Positions 43,084-52,109 of a stretch of DNA of 64,000 nt are shown here, piece by piece. A program made the translations under genes and the position numbers. The notes below the pieces were generated by a model. The model did not search any database. It saw nothing but the letters and a program-made list of their open reading frames with translations, and was not told where the DNA came from. Origin of the DNA: Pelosinus sp. IPA-1 (GTDB lineage Bacteria; Bacillota; Negativicutes; DSM-13327); NCBI RefSeq assembly GCF_030269905.1, contig NZ_BSVC01000002.1, forward strand, positions 284,419 through 348,418, read 5' to 3'. Positions within the stretch are counted from its first letter, which is position 1. Every line of letters begins with the position of its first letter.

Positions 43084-44640
43084 ATGTCGAGAAGTATCCA
43101 TACAACACGGAAAGAATTTGATTTGGAACGTAAATATCAATTAAGTAACGATGAGATTAAAGAAGCTCGTATTAATAAGCTTCAAGATCAACTGGATACG
43201 AAGAGGACTATTAAGAGAGAAAAGAGGCTTACTCGAAAAGTCGAAAAGGTTAACATTAAGAATTTGGAGCCAATTGATCCCGAAGGGCTTTTAATTAAAG
43301 TGATGGATGAAGGCGAGTATATTCATTATCCTGTTAGCAAAAATGATCTTGTGGAAGTCGCAAAGCGATTGCCTATGAATGCAATCGCTGGCATAGAATC
43401 TATTACGCTATCCTTGGGTAAGGAATATCAGGAAGAAGAGTTCGAGGGATTCGGAGAAAAAAGTTACGACCCCTATACTGGACGGATATATTCCGCAGAT
43501 GGGCCAATCTATACTCCGCCGATTCTTGGGGTCTATCGGTGGAGTAACAACAGGATATTTCTCTTTGCCTATGTTTATGACAGACACAAGTTAGAACTTG
43601 ATGTAGTGGAGCCCTTTTTTCGACTTAAAATGCTTAGGACGTTTATCCATGAAGTTGCACATCATGATGATAATATGAGACGTAGTGAACGGGGACATTG
43701 TTTTGGGCTAAATGAAAACAGATGTGAAAATTATGCTGAGGCACAAGAAACTTTATGGGCAGAAACGATTGTTATTCCGTATCTTTTGGAGACTTACCCT
43801 GACGAGTATGATCGGTTAATGTCTTGGATAAGAGTAATGGGCGGTGTAGATATCTCTCTAAAGAGACTAATAGGGGAATACAGCGGACGTATAGGAAACT
43901 TTTATAGGTTAGGATTTACTATTGACGCTGCTGTAGATGAAATGATTAGAAATGCGATTAAGGGCGAGTCAAGTCGAGAGATAATGCTTGGATTTGCACA
44001 TGATCTTCATATTGGAGACCATTATGATCTGTGTATGGAAGCACTTGAAGCGATATTAACTAGAGATCCTAAAGATACTGAAGCGCTGGGGATTAAGGCT
44101 GATACATTAATTCATTTAAATAAATATGATGAAGCAGAAATAATTGCTAAGAAATGTTTGAAAATCGCTTCGTCAAATATGGACGCACTTCAAGCATTAT
44201 GTGATATTCAAATAAATCGCAAGAATTGGGTAATCCTTAAAGAATTTAGTGAAAAGGGTATTGAAATTGCTACAGATTGGCGGAGACGCCGTTTTTTTGA
44301 GGACAATTTAATAGCCTCTTTGCATTTAGAAAATTATAAAACTGCGGAGAATGATGTCCAATCCTTACCGGATAAAGAAGGTAGGTTTGAACAAAAAAAA
44401 CTAGCATTTATTGCACTTTTAAAGTTTGTATCAGGAGAAGTTGAAAATGCAGTTCAGATAGCAAAAAAAGTTTTAGCTCAGGAAAAGGTAATTGCGCCCG
44501 CAAAGGCTATTTCAAAGTCTATAATCAACAAAGGGTTAGATGAAATCGGTGATAGTAAGGGCAAGTTAGCTTTTACTGAATATGAGGAAGATTATTTGCA
44601 GATGTACGGAATTAGAGAATTGATACATCGTATTGGATGA
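43084..44640 (+). CDS. HExxH putative metallopeptidase with TPR-like C-terminus
   Basis: ATG 43084 follows AGGAGGAAGA. The 518-residue protein has a charged N-terminus, a central domain with FIHEVAHHDDN (HExxH, residues 189-193) and possible third ligand in ENRCENYAEAQETLWAE (residues 211-227), and a C-terminal helical region with TPR-like repeats (ALEAILTRDPKDTEALGIKA). HExxH plus a downstream Glu suggests a gluzincin-type zinc peptidase. Its substrate is unknown and no family name came to mind. No signal peptide is visible. Confidence 0.6.
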   Translation: MSRSIHTTRKEFDLERKYQLSNDEIKEARINKLQDQLDTKRTIKREKRLTRKVEKVNIKNLEPIDPEGLLIKVMDEGEYIHYPVSKNDLVEVAKRLPMNAIAGIESITLSLGKEYQEEEFEGFGEKSYDPYTGRIYSADGPIYTPPILGVYRWSNNRIFLFAYVYDRHKLELDVVEPFFRLKMLRTFIHEVAHHDDNMRRSERGHCFGLNENRCENYAEAQETLWAETIVIPYLLETYPDEYDRLMSWIRVMGGVDISLKRLIGEYSGRIGNFYRLGFTIDAAVDEMIRNAIKGESSREIMLGFAHDLHIGDHYDLCMEALEAILTRDPKDTEALGIKADTLIHLNKYDEAEIIAKKCLKIASSNMDALQALCDIQINRKNWVILKEFSEKGIEIATDWRRRRFFEDNLIASLHLENYKTAENDVQSLPDKEGRFEQKKLAFIALLKFVSGEVENAVQIAKKVLAQEKVIAPAKAISKSIINKGLDEIGDSKGKLAFTEYEEDYLQMYGIRELIHRIG

Positions 44641-44691
44641 GCAAAAGAGTCCGTTTTACTTAATCCCATTCCTTTCAGCAATATGGAGGCA

Positions 44692-44845
44692 AGACGTGGG
44701 GATGGTGGAAGTGTCTTGCCGTAATTTATGACATGAGACAAAAATAGAGGGAGTAACTCAAAAGAACCCTCCCCTTGAGTTTTTTAGAAGAAAAAAGAAT
44801 TGTTGAAAGAAGCTTTAAGACATTACCACCGTCCCCGCATCTTGT
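44692..44845 (+). repeat. REP-C element interrupted by a REP-D element
   Basis: REP-C halves GGGGATGGTGGAAGTGTCTT and AAGACATTACCACCGTCCCC flank a REP-D insert (about 44723-44786, GACATGAGACAAAAATAGAG to CTCCCCTTGAGTTTT). The nested order shows REP-D moved in after REP-C. Confidence 0.7.
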
Positions 44846-44879
44846 ATGGAATGGCAAATAATAATACTTGAGAATCCTT

Positions 44880-45765
44880 TATGCTGTTAAAAGATATTCC
44901 ACTATAGACATGGGAGGTGTGTATACAATGCGTGTTATCATTCGAATTGTAGTAGTTGTTTTACTCTTAATCATATTTAATGGCTACTCTATAGTTGACT
45001 CATTTAATTTAGCGAACAACGGTATTTTTACTGATGGAAAGGTGTTGTGTTACGCCCCTTATAAAGCGCTATTGAACAGATCATCAAAAGTTAATAACTA
45101 TAAGATTTCGTATGACGGTTACACAGGGGACGTTGTTTTATGGGGAATGGATCATCCTACTAACAGCAAAGTTTCGGTTGTGTACGAGAAGAACAATCCT
45201 AATTTAGTATGGTTGGGAAATCATGGTGATAATGCATGGAAACTATATAAGCTAAATTATGATCCACAGTGGACAATTATAGCGTTGATAATATCTTTTA
45301 TTCTCTATGTAATTGAAATACGCTATTGTCAAAGTGACTATGGTGAATCTTAAGTGCTTATAAAATTCTAACCAGACAAAAGGAGTTATGCTTTTCGCAT
45401 TTCTCGCGATCCGTATCCATGCACATCGAACGCTCAAAATGAACCCTTCAAAGCGTTACCCTATCATTTGATTCATCGAGAAAAATAGCGGGACAGGTGT
45501 GACGTTTAAAAACATCACACCTGCCCCGCTGTTTTAATAAGATGAAGGACAAGGGGACGGAGGTAGTGTCTGACGAAAAGGGGAATTGTTGAAAGAAACT
45601 TTAAGACAGAACCACCGTCCCCTTGTCTTATGTACCCTAATCTGACGTCAACAATGGTGTTACTATTGGAGGAAGTTTATAGACTTAAAACCGTCACCTG
45701 ACTCACATATGACATTTTTTTTGTTAAAACCGCAGTAATGTCAAAGGACCTGTCCCCTTGACATT
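44880..45765 (+). repeat. segmental duplication, copy 2
   Basis: Nearly identical to 37397-38236 over the DUF3592-like gene, the GTTATGCTTTTCGCATTTCT stretch, REP-E (45489-45535), REP-C (45547-45629) and REP-A variant (45629-45765). This copy has 15 extra bases at the gene end and a longer lead into the REP-A variant. Confidence 0.9.
44928..45353 (+). CDS. DUF3592-like membrane protein, copy 2
   Basis: ATG 44928 follows GGGAGGTG. The 141-residue protein is almost identical to that at 37444, with one helix at each end and the central NSKVSVVYEKNNPNLVWLG strand. Differences are few (D to E, D to G, G to V). It ends SDYGES, probably the original end. Function unknown. Confidence 0.75.
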   Translation: MRVIIRIVVVVLLLIIFNGYSIVDSFNLANNGIFTDGKVLCYAPYKALLNRSSKVNNYKISYDGYTGDVVLWGMDHPTNSKVSVVYEKNNPNLVWLGNHGDNAWKLYKLNYDPQWTIIALIISFILYVIEIRYCQSDYGES

Positions 45766-45834
45766 CTGAGGCGTTAACGCATATATAATATTGGAAGCAG
45801 AAGAACCGTCCCTTTGCTTCTTTCGATCAATTTC

Positions 45835-45942
45835 TACTTTTATGATAAATCAGAGATTTCATTGGCAGAGGATGTATTAAAAGATAAGGTCGTAACAGCT
45901 CACTCAGTTAAAGAGTTATGGAAAAGTCTTGGTAGTAGATAG
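45835..45942 (+). pseudogene. C-terminal gene remnant, 35 codons
   Basis: The frame reads YFYDKSEISLAEDVLKDKVV then TAHSVKELWKSLGSR, stop 45942. It is protein-like but lacks any start and directly follows a REP piece (45795-45822). It lies just before a DUF362 remnant. Parent family not recognised. Confidence 0.4.
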
Positions 45943-45959
45943 ATTGTGAGGACATACTT

Positions 45960-46208
45960 ATGACAAAAGTAGCAGTCGCCAAGGTCGGTAGTTTTGATTA
46001 TAACTATGGAGATGTAGAAAAGGCTATTAATGAAGTTCTTGAACTCTTGGGCGGAATCGAGAGCTTTATTAAGCCTGGAGATAAAGTTTTAATAAAACCA
46101 AACATGTTAGAGCCTGAGCGTCAGAGCAAAAAAAATGTACGGCACGCCAAGAAGAGTGAAGTGACTCAAAAGAACCGTCCCCGTAAATTTTTCTATATTT
46201 TAAAATAA
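45960..46208 (+). pseudogene. DUF362 protein, N-terminal remnant 2
   Basis: ATG 45960 starts a frame with VAVAKVGSFDYNYGDVEKAI and FIKPGDKVLIKPNMLEPE, then junk fused to REP-D (46155-46190), ending at 46208. The conserved KVLIKPNM motif is the last family segment, the same break point as the remnant at 32065. A separate copy of the family's start, not the same gene. Confidence 0.7.
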
Positions 46209-46210
46209 TA

Positions 46211-46275
46211 GGAAACTCCTGCTAAAATTTGTATGAATTTGGCAGGAGTTTTGTGCTTTGTGGGGAAATTATAGT
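46211..46275 (+). repeat. diverged HB core with hairpin
   Basis: AAACTCCTGCTAAAATT and AATTTGGCAGGAGTTTTG form a related but longer-looped hairpin followed by a GGGGAAATTATAG box. It is an older relative of the HB hairpin. Confidence 0.5.
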
Positions 46276-46350
46276 TTAAAAATCGCATAATATAGTCTGA
46301 AGTGACAACGTCCTTAGTGAGTCTTAAGATTGGGAATGTGGGGGGAAATT

Positions 46351-47115
46351 ATGCAAGATAATCGAAGAGAATTTTCAGATAATGAAAAAATGCTTCTTTA
46401 TAACGAAGTGAACGGCAGATGCCCCATTTGTGGGGATGTTTTAACACATAGAAAAAAGAATAATCAAATTCATAAGACATTTGAAGTAGCTCATATTTAC
46501 CCAGCTAACCCTCGCCCAGAAGAGGTCATGCTGTTGGTTAAGGAACAACGATTAAGCTCTGATGTAAATGATTTTAAAAATGTACTCGCTGTATGTCGCA
46601 AATGTCATAAGATTTTTGACACTCCACGTACTATTGAAGAATATCAGAGATGGTTTCGGCTCAAACAAAAATTGACTCAAGATGCAGAAGTTAAAAACAC
46701 TTATACAATTTTCAATATTGAAGCTGAAATCAGAGTGGTATTGGAAAAGCTTAACACGCAATCGCTTGAATCAGAGTTGGTTCAGCTGAGTTATGATTCA
46801 TTAAAAGTCGATCAGAAAGCAAATGATACTCTTCCTTATGCTGTTAAACGAGCAATAAAGAGGGATGTAGTTGACTACTTTGATTACATTAGAAGACTGT
46901 TCATCGAGATAGATAAGATAACCCCATATAAATTTGATACATTGGCGGCCCAAATCAAAGGATTTTACTGCAAATGTATGCAGATAAATCAAAATCAAGA
47001 ATATGTATATAATTCACTGATTGATTGGATTAATGAAAAGACTGCATCCTACTCCAGAAAAGCATGTGAAATTATTGTTGCCTATTTCATCCAGAATTGT
47101 GAGGTGTTCTCATGA
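46351..47115 (+). CDS. HNH-domain effector with ABC-3C C-terminal domain
   Basis: ATG 46351 follows GGGGGGAAATT; an upstream in-frame codon at 46330 is inside the site. The 254-residue protein starts with an HNH-like zinc domain (CPICGDVLTHRKKNNQIHKT, FEVAHIYPANPRPEEV, NVLAVCRKCHKIFD, residues about 22-85) with paired CxxC and a central AH. The C-terminal half ends RKACEIIVAYFIQNCEVFS, which matches my memory of the ABC-three-component (ABC-3C) C-terminal domain. The expected role is a nuclease effector guided by the partner ATPase. It overlaps the next gene by four bases. Confidence 0.8.
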   Translation: MQDNRREFSDNEKMLLYNEVNGRCPICGDVLTHRKKNNQIHKTFEVAHIYPANPRPEEVMLLVKEQRLSSDVNDFKNVLAVCRKCHKIFDTPRTIEEYQRWFRLKQKLTQDAEVKNTYTIFNIEAEIRVVLEKLNTQSLESELVQLSYDSLKVDQKANDTLPYAVKRAIKRDVVDYFDYIRRLFIEIDKITPYKFDTLAAQIKGFYCKCMQINQNQEYVYNSLIDWINEKTASYSRKACEIIVAYFIQNCEVFS

Positions 47116-47351
47116 TATTACCTAATAAGTTGATACGATTTCAAGATAGTATTATTGCAAAAACCGTTTGTATCCTTGATGAAGTGAGCTTAGAGCATCA
47201 GAGTATTAATAGTCTTTATGATAAAGTGAATAATAATTTCGAAGATTTAAATCAGTACATTTTAGCATTAGATGTGCTTTTTGCCCTTGAGAAAATAAAA
47301 ATTGATGAAAAAGCGCAGGTACTTACATATGTTACTAAAGATAATTTGTGA
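47112..47351 (+). CDS. ABC-3C middle component (MC6-like)
   Basis: ATG 47112 overlaps the preceding stop (ATGA type). The 79-residue protein begins MILPNKLIRFQDSIIAKTVC and ends ILALDVLFALEKIKIDEKAQ, the pattern of the small winged-helix-like middle component (MC6 type) of ABC-3C systems. It is too short to act alone and probably links the HNH effector to the ATPase. Its end overlaps the ATPase start. Confidence 0.8.
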   Translation: MILPNKLIRFQDSIIAKTVCILDEVSLEHQSINSLYDKVNNNFEDLNQYILALDVLFALEKIKIDEKAQVLTYVTKDNL

Positions 47352-48987
47352 TAAATTTGTTCAAAAAGAGATAATATTTCACAACGGGTTAAACGCCATT
47401 GTAGGCGATGATAATGCATCAAATTCTATTGGCAAATCAACGATATTGATGATTATTGATTTCGTCTTTGGTGGAGACGATTATATAAAGAAAAATCATG
47501 ATGCAATCGATCATTTAGGTCAGCATGAATTCAAGTTTTTATTTGAATTCAGTGAAGAAAAATTCTATTTTATAAGAAATACCAATGAATATAAATCTGT
47601 AGCTGTTTGCAATGAAACTTTTGAAATACAAGAAAGTATTAAAGTTGGAGAATTTACTAGTTTTTTACAAGAAAAGTATGCATGTCAACTTGAGGATTTA
47701 TCTTTCCGTAATATGGTTGGTCGATATTTCAGAGTATATGGGAAAGAAAATCTCAATGAACGAAAGCCAATACAATATTTTGAGAAAGAAAAAGCGGCAG
47801 AGTCAATTATTGCACTACTCAAACTCTTTGATAAATTTAGAATTATAAAAGTGTTTGAGGAACAAATTAAAAAGTTAATTGATGAACGTAATTTCTTAGT
47901 AAATGCAGCAAAAAAAGAATTCATTCCGCGAGTAACAAAAACTCTTTTTAATAAAAACGAAAAAAAGATAGAGGAATTAAATCAGCAATTAGAATCCTTA
48001 AAGGTTGATATCGTTAGCGTATCCGCTAACATTGAAGCTCTTATATCAAAAGAAGTATTATCTCTTCGGAAAGAGAAAAGTACATTACTTATTCGGGAAA
48101 ATGTGCTAAGAAGTAGATTAATTCGCACTCAGACCAATCTCAAAAATAAGAATATCAATATTCAACCTGAACTTGAACAATTGCTTAACTATTTTCCAAA
48201 TTTTAATGTTGAACAAATAGAAAGGGTAGATGCATTTCATGCATCTCTTACTAAGATTCTTAAAGAAGAATTGCTAGGAGCAGAAAAAGAAGTTAAGGCT
48301 CAAATCTTAGAGATTGAAGAACAAATTCTAAGCTTGGATGATACGATCAATTCTAAATTGACAATAAAAAATGCACCTAAATTTGCTGTTGATAAAATTG
48401 TTGAGTTAGCAGCGCAAATTAAACAGTTAAGTGATGAAAATGGATATTTTACTAAGAAGGAAAATTTAGATGATTCTATTAAAAGCGCAATTGAAAATAT
48501 GGATGCTTTAAAAGAAAAAGTTCTCGATGAAATGTGTAGTCAAATTAATATCAAGATGTATGAGCTCAATAAGCAAATCTATATTGATGGACGACGTGCA
48601 CCCACACTGAATATTCATGGTAATAAATATACTTTTAATACTTATGGAGATACTGGAACCGGCACTGCTTTTGCTAATTTACTCACTTTTGATCTATCGT
48701 TGTTAGAATTAACTTGTTTGCCAGCAATTGCTCATGATCTTCCGCTACTTAAAAATATCGAAAATTCTGCGCTAGAAAACATTGTAGATATTTATAGCAG
48801 GAGTAAAAAGCAAATTTTTATCGCTATAGACAAATTGAATTCATATAGTAAAAATACTGCGCAACTGATTGAATCATACAAAGTATTACAGCTTTCAAAA
48901 GACAAACTTCTTTTCATAAAAAATTGGAAACAAGAGAATCAAAAACTAAACAATCAAGATTTAGCTGACAATACGACTAAATCTTGA
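47329..48987 (+). CDS. ABC-3C ATPase (DUF2326, SMC/Rad50-like)
   Basis: ATG 47329, after GCAGG, overlaps the middle component by 23 bases; the frame's earlier ATG at 47302 lacks support. The 552-residue protein starts MLLKIICDKFVQKEIIFHNG and has Walker A GDDNASNSIGKST (residues 26-38). A long central coiled-coil region follows (about residues 185-420), then the C-terminal ABC half with YTFNTYGDTGTGTAFANLLT and QIFIAIDKL. This layout, short coil between split ABC halves, is that of DUF2326 ATPases, which sense DNA or phage structures in predicted defence systems. Confidence 0.85.
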   Translation: MLLKIICDKFVQKEIIFHNGLNAIVGDDNASNSIGKSTILMIIDFVFGGDDYIKKNHDAIDHLGQHEFKFLFEFSEEKFYFIRNTNEYKSVAVCNETFEIQESIKVGEFTSFLQEKYACQLEDLSFRNMVGRYFRVYGKENLNERKPIQYFEKEKAAESIIALLKLFDKFRIIKVFEEQIKKLIDERNFLVNAAKKEFIPRVTKTLFNKNEKKIEELNQQLESLKVDIVSVSANIEALISKEVLSLRKEKSTLLIRENVLRSRLIRTQTNLKNKNINIQPELEQLLNYFPNFNVEQIERVDAFHASLTKILKEELLGAEKEVKAQILEIEEQILSLDDTINSKLTIKNAPKFAVDKIVELAAQIKQLSDENGYFTKKENLDDSIKSAIENMDALKEKVLDEMCSQINIKMYELNKQIYIDGRRAPTLNIHGNKYTFNTYGDTGTGTAFANLLTFDLSLLELTCLPAIAHDLPLLKNIENSALENIVDIYSRSKKQIFIAIDKLNSYSKNTAQLIESYKVLQLSKDKLLFIKNWKQENQKLNNQDLADNTTKS

Positions 48988-49137
48988 TTGAAATTGTTAA
49001 TTACAAAGCTTTTATTCATCTTCAGATAAGAATGCGCCCAAAAGTATACTGAGAAAATATAGTGAATGTATGAAGGAACAATAATAATGCTTTGGTAGAA
49101 TCTTTAATCAAATACGGTGAAAAGCCTCAATCTGAAG

Positions 49138-49247
49138 TGTCAAAGGACCTGTCCCCTTGACAGTCCGATAATTAGGGTAACTGGAGCAAATAAAGGGATT
49201 TTTGAAAGTAGTTAATAAGACAGAACCACCGTCCCCGCGTCTTGTTT
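49138..49247 (+). repeat. REP-A end and REP-C element
   Basis: GTCAAAGGACCTGTCCCCTT and CGATAATTAGGGTAACTGGA then GACAGAACCACCGTCCCCGC. The inner REP-C segment matches that at 16560. The 150 bases before it, after the ATPase, are without features. Confidence 0.8.
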
Positions 49248-49311
49248 TAATTGCTTGCCGATTTTTAAAAGCTTTTGGATGGAATTATTTGTATTAAATA
49301 ATTCCTTATTT

Positions 49312-49355
49312 GGCAGGGTTCTGTACTTTTTTGAGGAATATGATAAATAGTTTTA
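49312..49355 (+). repeat. diverged HB-box core
   Basis: TTGGCAGGGTTCTGTACTTT then a TTTGAGGAATATGATAAATA box. Only the 3' half of an HB-like unit is present. Confidence 0.4.
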
Positions 49356-49407
49356 TTAATAAAAAATATTATTATGTACTTTAGGATACTGAAGAGAGGC
49401 TCTACTA

Positions 49408-50355
49408 ATGGATAAATCAATTAATTCTCCTTATATGTTTTTTAACCGCACGGAATGGGAAAATTTACGAATGGCTACGCCGCTCCCATTATCCGAAGAT
49501 GATTTAATTCGAATTCATGGAATTAATGAGAAAATTTCTCTAGACGAAATATCACAAGTTTATCTTCCAATATCTAGACTTTTAAATTTATATGTATTAG
49601 ATACACATAAGCTTTATAATGTAACTAATACATTTCTTGGTACTTTAGCAAAAAAAGTTCCGTACATCATTGGTATTGCTGGTAGTGTTGCTGTTGGGAA
49701 AAGTACAACGGGGCGTATAATTCAAGAGTTATTGAAAAGTTGGCCAACCAAGCCAAGAGTTGATTTAGTTACAACAGATAGTTTTTTATATCCTAACTCA
49801 GTATTGGAAGACCGAGGTATTATGAAGAAAAAAGGGTTTCCAGAAAGTTATGATGTTCAGCAATTAATGGATTTTTTAAGAGATGTCAAATCAGGTTGCT
49901 CAGATGTTAAAGTTCCGATATATTCTCATTCATTTTATGACATTATTCCTAACAAATTTAAAGGCATAAGTACTCCAGACATCTTAATTATTGAAGGACT
50001 AAACGTTTTACAGACACCCAAGGTAGATTATATGATTTCTAAATCCCATTTATATATTTCTGATTTTCTTGATTTTTCCATTTACGTTCATGCAGATTCA
50101 AAAAATATTAAGCAATGGTATATTGAACGATTTCAGATATTGCGTCGTACTGCCTTTCAAGATAAAACTTCATATTTTCATCGTTATGCTCAGATGTCAG
50201 AGAAAGAGACAGAATTATTGGCAGAAAAAATATGGGATGAAATAAATGGAGTTAATTTAGAGGAAAATATTCATCCGACGATGCGACGTGCGCGTTTGAT
50301 TATTAAGAAGGGGGATGAGCATTCCGTTCAAAAAATATGTTTGCGAAAGTTATAA
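49408..50355 (+). CDS. coaA: pantothenate kinase, type I (CoaA)
   Basis: ATG 49408 follows GAGAGG. The 315-residue protein carries the P-loop GIAGSVAVGKSTTGRIIQEL (residues about 91-110), TTDSFLYPNSVLEDRGIMKK, IIEGLNVLQ and DFSIYVHAD, all type I CoaA landmarks, with normal length. It phosphorylates pantothenate, the first step of coenzyme A synthesis, and is feedback-inhibited by CoA in known enzymes. Housekeeping gene in an otherwise accessory block. Confidence 0.9.
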   Translation: MDKSINSPYMFFNRTEWENLRMATPLPLSEDDLIRIHGINEKISLDEISQVYLPISRLLNLYVLDTHKLYNVTNTFLGTLAKKVPYIIGIAGSVAVGKSTTGRIIQELLKSWPTKPRVDLVTTDSFLYPNSVLEDRGIMKKKGFPESYDVQQLMDFLRDVKSGCSDVKVPIYSHSFYDIIPNKFKGISTPDILIIEGLNVLQTPKVDYMISKSHLYISDFLDFSIYVHADSKNIKQWYIERFQILRRTAFQDKTSYFHRYAQMSEKETELLAEKIWDEINGVNLEENIHPTMRRARLIIKKGDEHSVQKICLRKL

Positions 50356-50489
50356 CCATTTTACTAGGAATCCGCTGTAAAACCAAGTGATATGACGCCC
50401 AATATTGACAGTAGGGAACCTCCGATATAGTTGTCTAAGCTTGATTTGGTTGTATTGATCCTTTTAAAAGGTACAAACATTTTTTTTTA

Positions 50490-50815
50490 ATGCCATTGAT
50501 GGCATGTCATGGAACTAATATTTGTTTAGAGATGGATAATCGCAATTGTTAATATAAAGCTCGATAATAAAGGATCTGACGGTTCCTTTGTCTTGATAAT
50601 GAGCCGTTGTAGACTCCGAATAAGAAGAGCTGATCAAAAAAACAATATATAATGACAAACTCCTGCAAAGCGGCCTAGCCTTGCAGGAGTTTTGTATTTT
50701 AATGGTAAATAGGATAGAAATATGGGATACTGCTTTTCGAAGAGAAGATTATGATCATATATTTATGACATGAGAGAAAAAGAGGGGAGTGACTCAAAAG
50801 AACCGTCCCCTCGAG
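50490..50815 (+). repeat. long HB element with alternative 5' extension
   Basis: The extension (GCCATTGATGGCATGTCATG, GATCTGACGGTTCCTTTGTC) matches 35684-35830 closely. Hairpin, box, TTATGATCATATATTTATG spacer and REP-D tail follow, over 320 bases. Confidence 0.9.
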
Positions 50816-50925
50816 TTTTTGAAAAATTGTATGTATTCAATTGAGATATTTTACTGTTTATGCTATCATTTTACTGGCAAATATTAGTAAGTGATATCGG
50901 GATAATTAAAGGGGGGGATATTCCT

Positions 50926-51516
50926 ATGAAATCATATATTTCTCAAAATCCAATAGCAAGTAATAATTGTGGTGCATTTTCTATTGCGTATTATTTATGG
51001 GAAACCAATAAAGCGCATTCTCTAAATGATAAAGCCTTTGTTGATAATATACATAAAAAAATACAAGTTGGAGCAAATAACATAGGCATTCCTGAAATTT
51101 ATTCAAGTCCAGAAAAAATGTCTAATGAATTAAGTAACAATTGGGATTCACATGCCTATGCTTGTATGTCAACCAATAGCGCGCTTATGTCACTTGCAAA
51201 AGCCCTTAATATATCTACAGAGAATATAAATGTTCTTGATAAAATAAAGACTGGTGATAATAAATACGCGATTATTATATGTACGGTAGGATATTTGACA
51301 CAAGCCATCCATTATATGCTGGTCAAATATGAGAGTAACACATTTAAATTATTGGATTCACTCTATAACATGGATCATACTACATTTAAATTTATTGATT
51401 CTTTCGGTATGAATCAAGTAGTCTGGGAAAATTTTGTTGTTGAAGATGATAATAGACTTTCATTAGAGAGGGCTTCCTCTTATTACTACACCGGAGCAGG
51501 TATTCTTTTAGAATAA
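50926..51516 (+). CDS. papain-like (C39/Peptidase-type) cysteine protein of unknown substrate
   Basis: ATG 50926 lies after AAAGGGGGGG; the longer frame from 50860 is not needed. The 196-residue protein has ASNNCGAFSIAYYLWE with Cys15 followed by a helix, QAIHYMLVKYESN with His129, and FKLLDSLYN with Asp144. This Cys-His-Asp order and the C.GAFS context fit papain-like peptidases such as C39. No signal peptide is seen, so a cytoplasmic target is possible. It sits in the defence-like block. Confidence 0.6.
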   Translation: MKSYISQNPIASNNCGAFSIAYYLWETNKAHSLNDKAFVDNIHKKIQVGANNIGIPEIYSSPEKMSNELSNNWDSHAYACMSTNSALMSLAKALNISTENINVLDKIKTGDNKYAIIICTVGYLTQAIHYMLVKYESNTFKLLDSLYNMDHTTFKFIDSFGMNQVVWENFVVEDDNRLSLERASSYYYTGAGILLE

Positions 51517-51562
51517 CTAAGTCTTTTGAATTTTTTTGATATGATAAATAACTAACTAAAAC

Positions 51563-51662
51563 AGTCAAAGGGCCTGTCCCCTTGACATTCTGTCGTTGCT
51601 ATTCATGGTTTGGAGTTGTTTTGAATCATATAGTGGGCCAGGGAACCTGTCTCCTTGTCCCA
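51563..51662 (+). repeat. REP-A and REP-B' ends
   Basis: AGTCAAAGGGCCTGTCCCCT then TGACATTC, and GGGCCAGGGAACCTGTCTCC then TTGTCCC. They are isolated ends without internal sequence. Confidence 0.65.
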
Positions 51663-51725
51663 TACTGTGATTAACGGAGAGATCCGTAGATAAATTTTCA
51701 TAGAAAGAGATAGGAGGTAGTAGCA

Positions 51726-52076
51726 ATGAAAGATTTCCCAGAGTTTATGAAAAATGAGAAAAATCATATTAGTAGTAATCAACAAAATACAAAGGATATT
51801 GACGGGTATTTTTTTGAAGGTGAAGATGGTAGTCAAATGGCTTTCTGGACATGCTATTCTGATAAAATCTCTAAAGAACATAAACATGAATTTGATGAGT
51901 ATATGGTTTGTGTTTGTGGACAATATACTGTTACTATGAATGGACAAGAATTTGTTCTAAATGCAGGTGATGAACTCTTTATTCCGAAAGGAACAGTACA
52001 AGGGGGAAAGTGTATTGCGGGAACGAGAACAATTCATGCTTTTGGAGGGAAACGAATTCATAAAGACAAAGGATGA
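51726..52076 (+). CDS. cupin-domain protein
   Basis: ATG 51726 follows TAGGAGG. The 116-residue protein has the two cupin motifs: SKEHKHEFDEYMVCVCGQYT (residues about 49-68, with EHKHE ligands) and LNAGDELFIPKGTVQGG (about 77-93) followed by RTIHAFGGKR. Cupins bind a metal and act as epimerases, dioxygenases or sensors. The substrate is unknown. Confidence 0.8.
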   Translation: MKDFPEFMKNEKNHISSNQQNTKDIDGYFFEGEDGSQMAFWTCYSDKISKEHKHEFDEYMVCVCGQYTVTMNGQEFVLNAGDELFIPKGTVQGGKCIAGTRTIHAFGGKRIHKDKG

Positions 52077-52109
52077 AAGATGCTTTAAACTTTAATGAAC
52101 ATTTATCTA

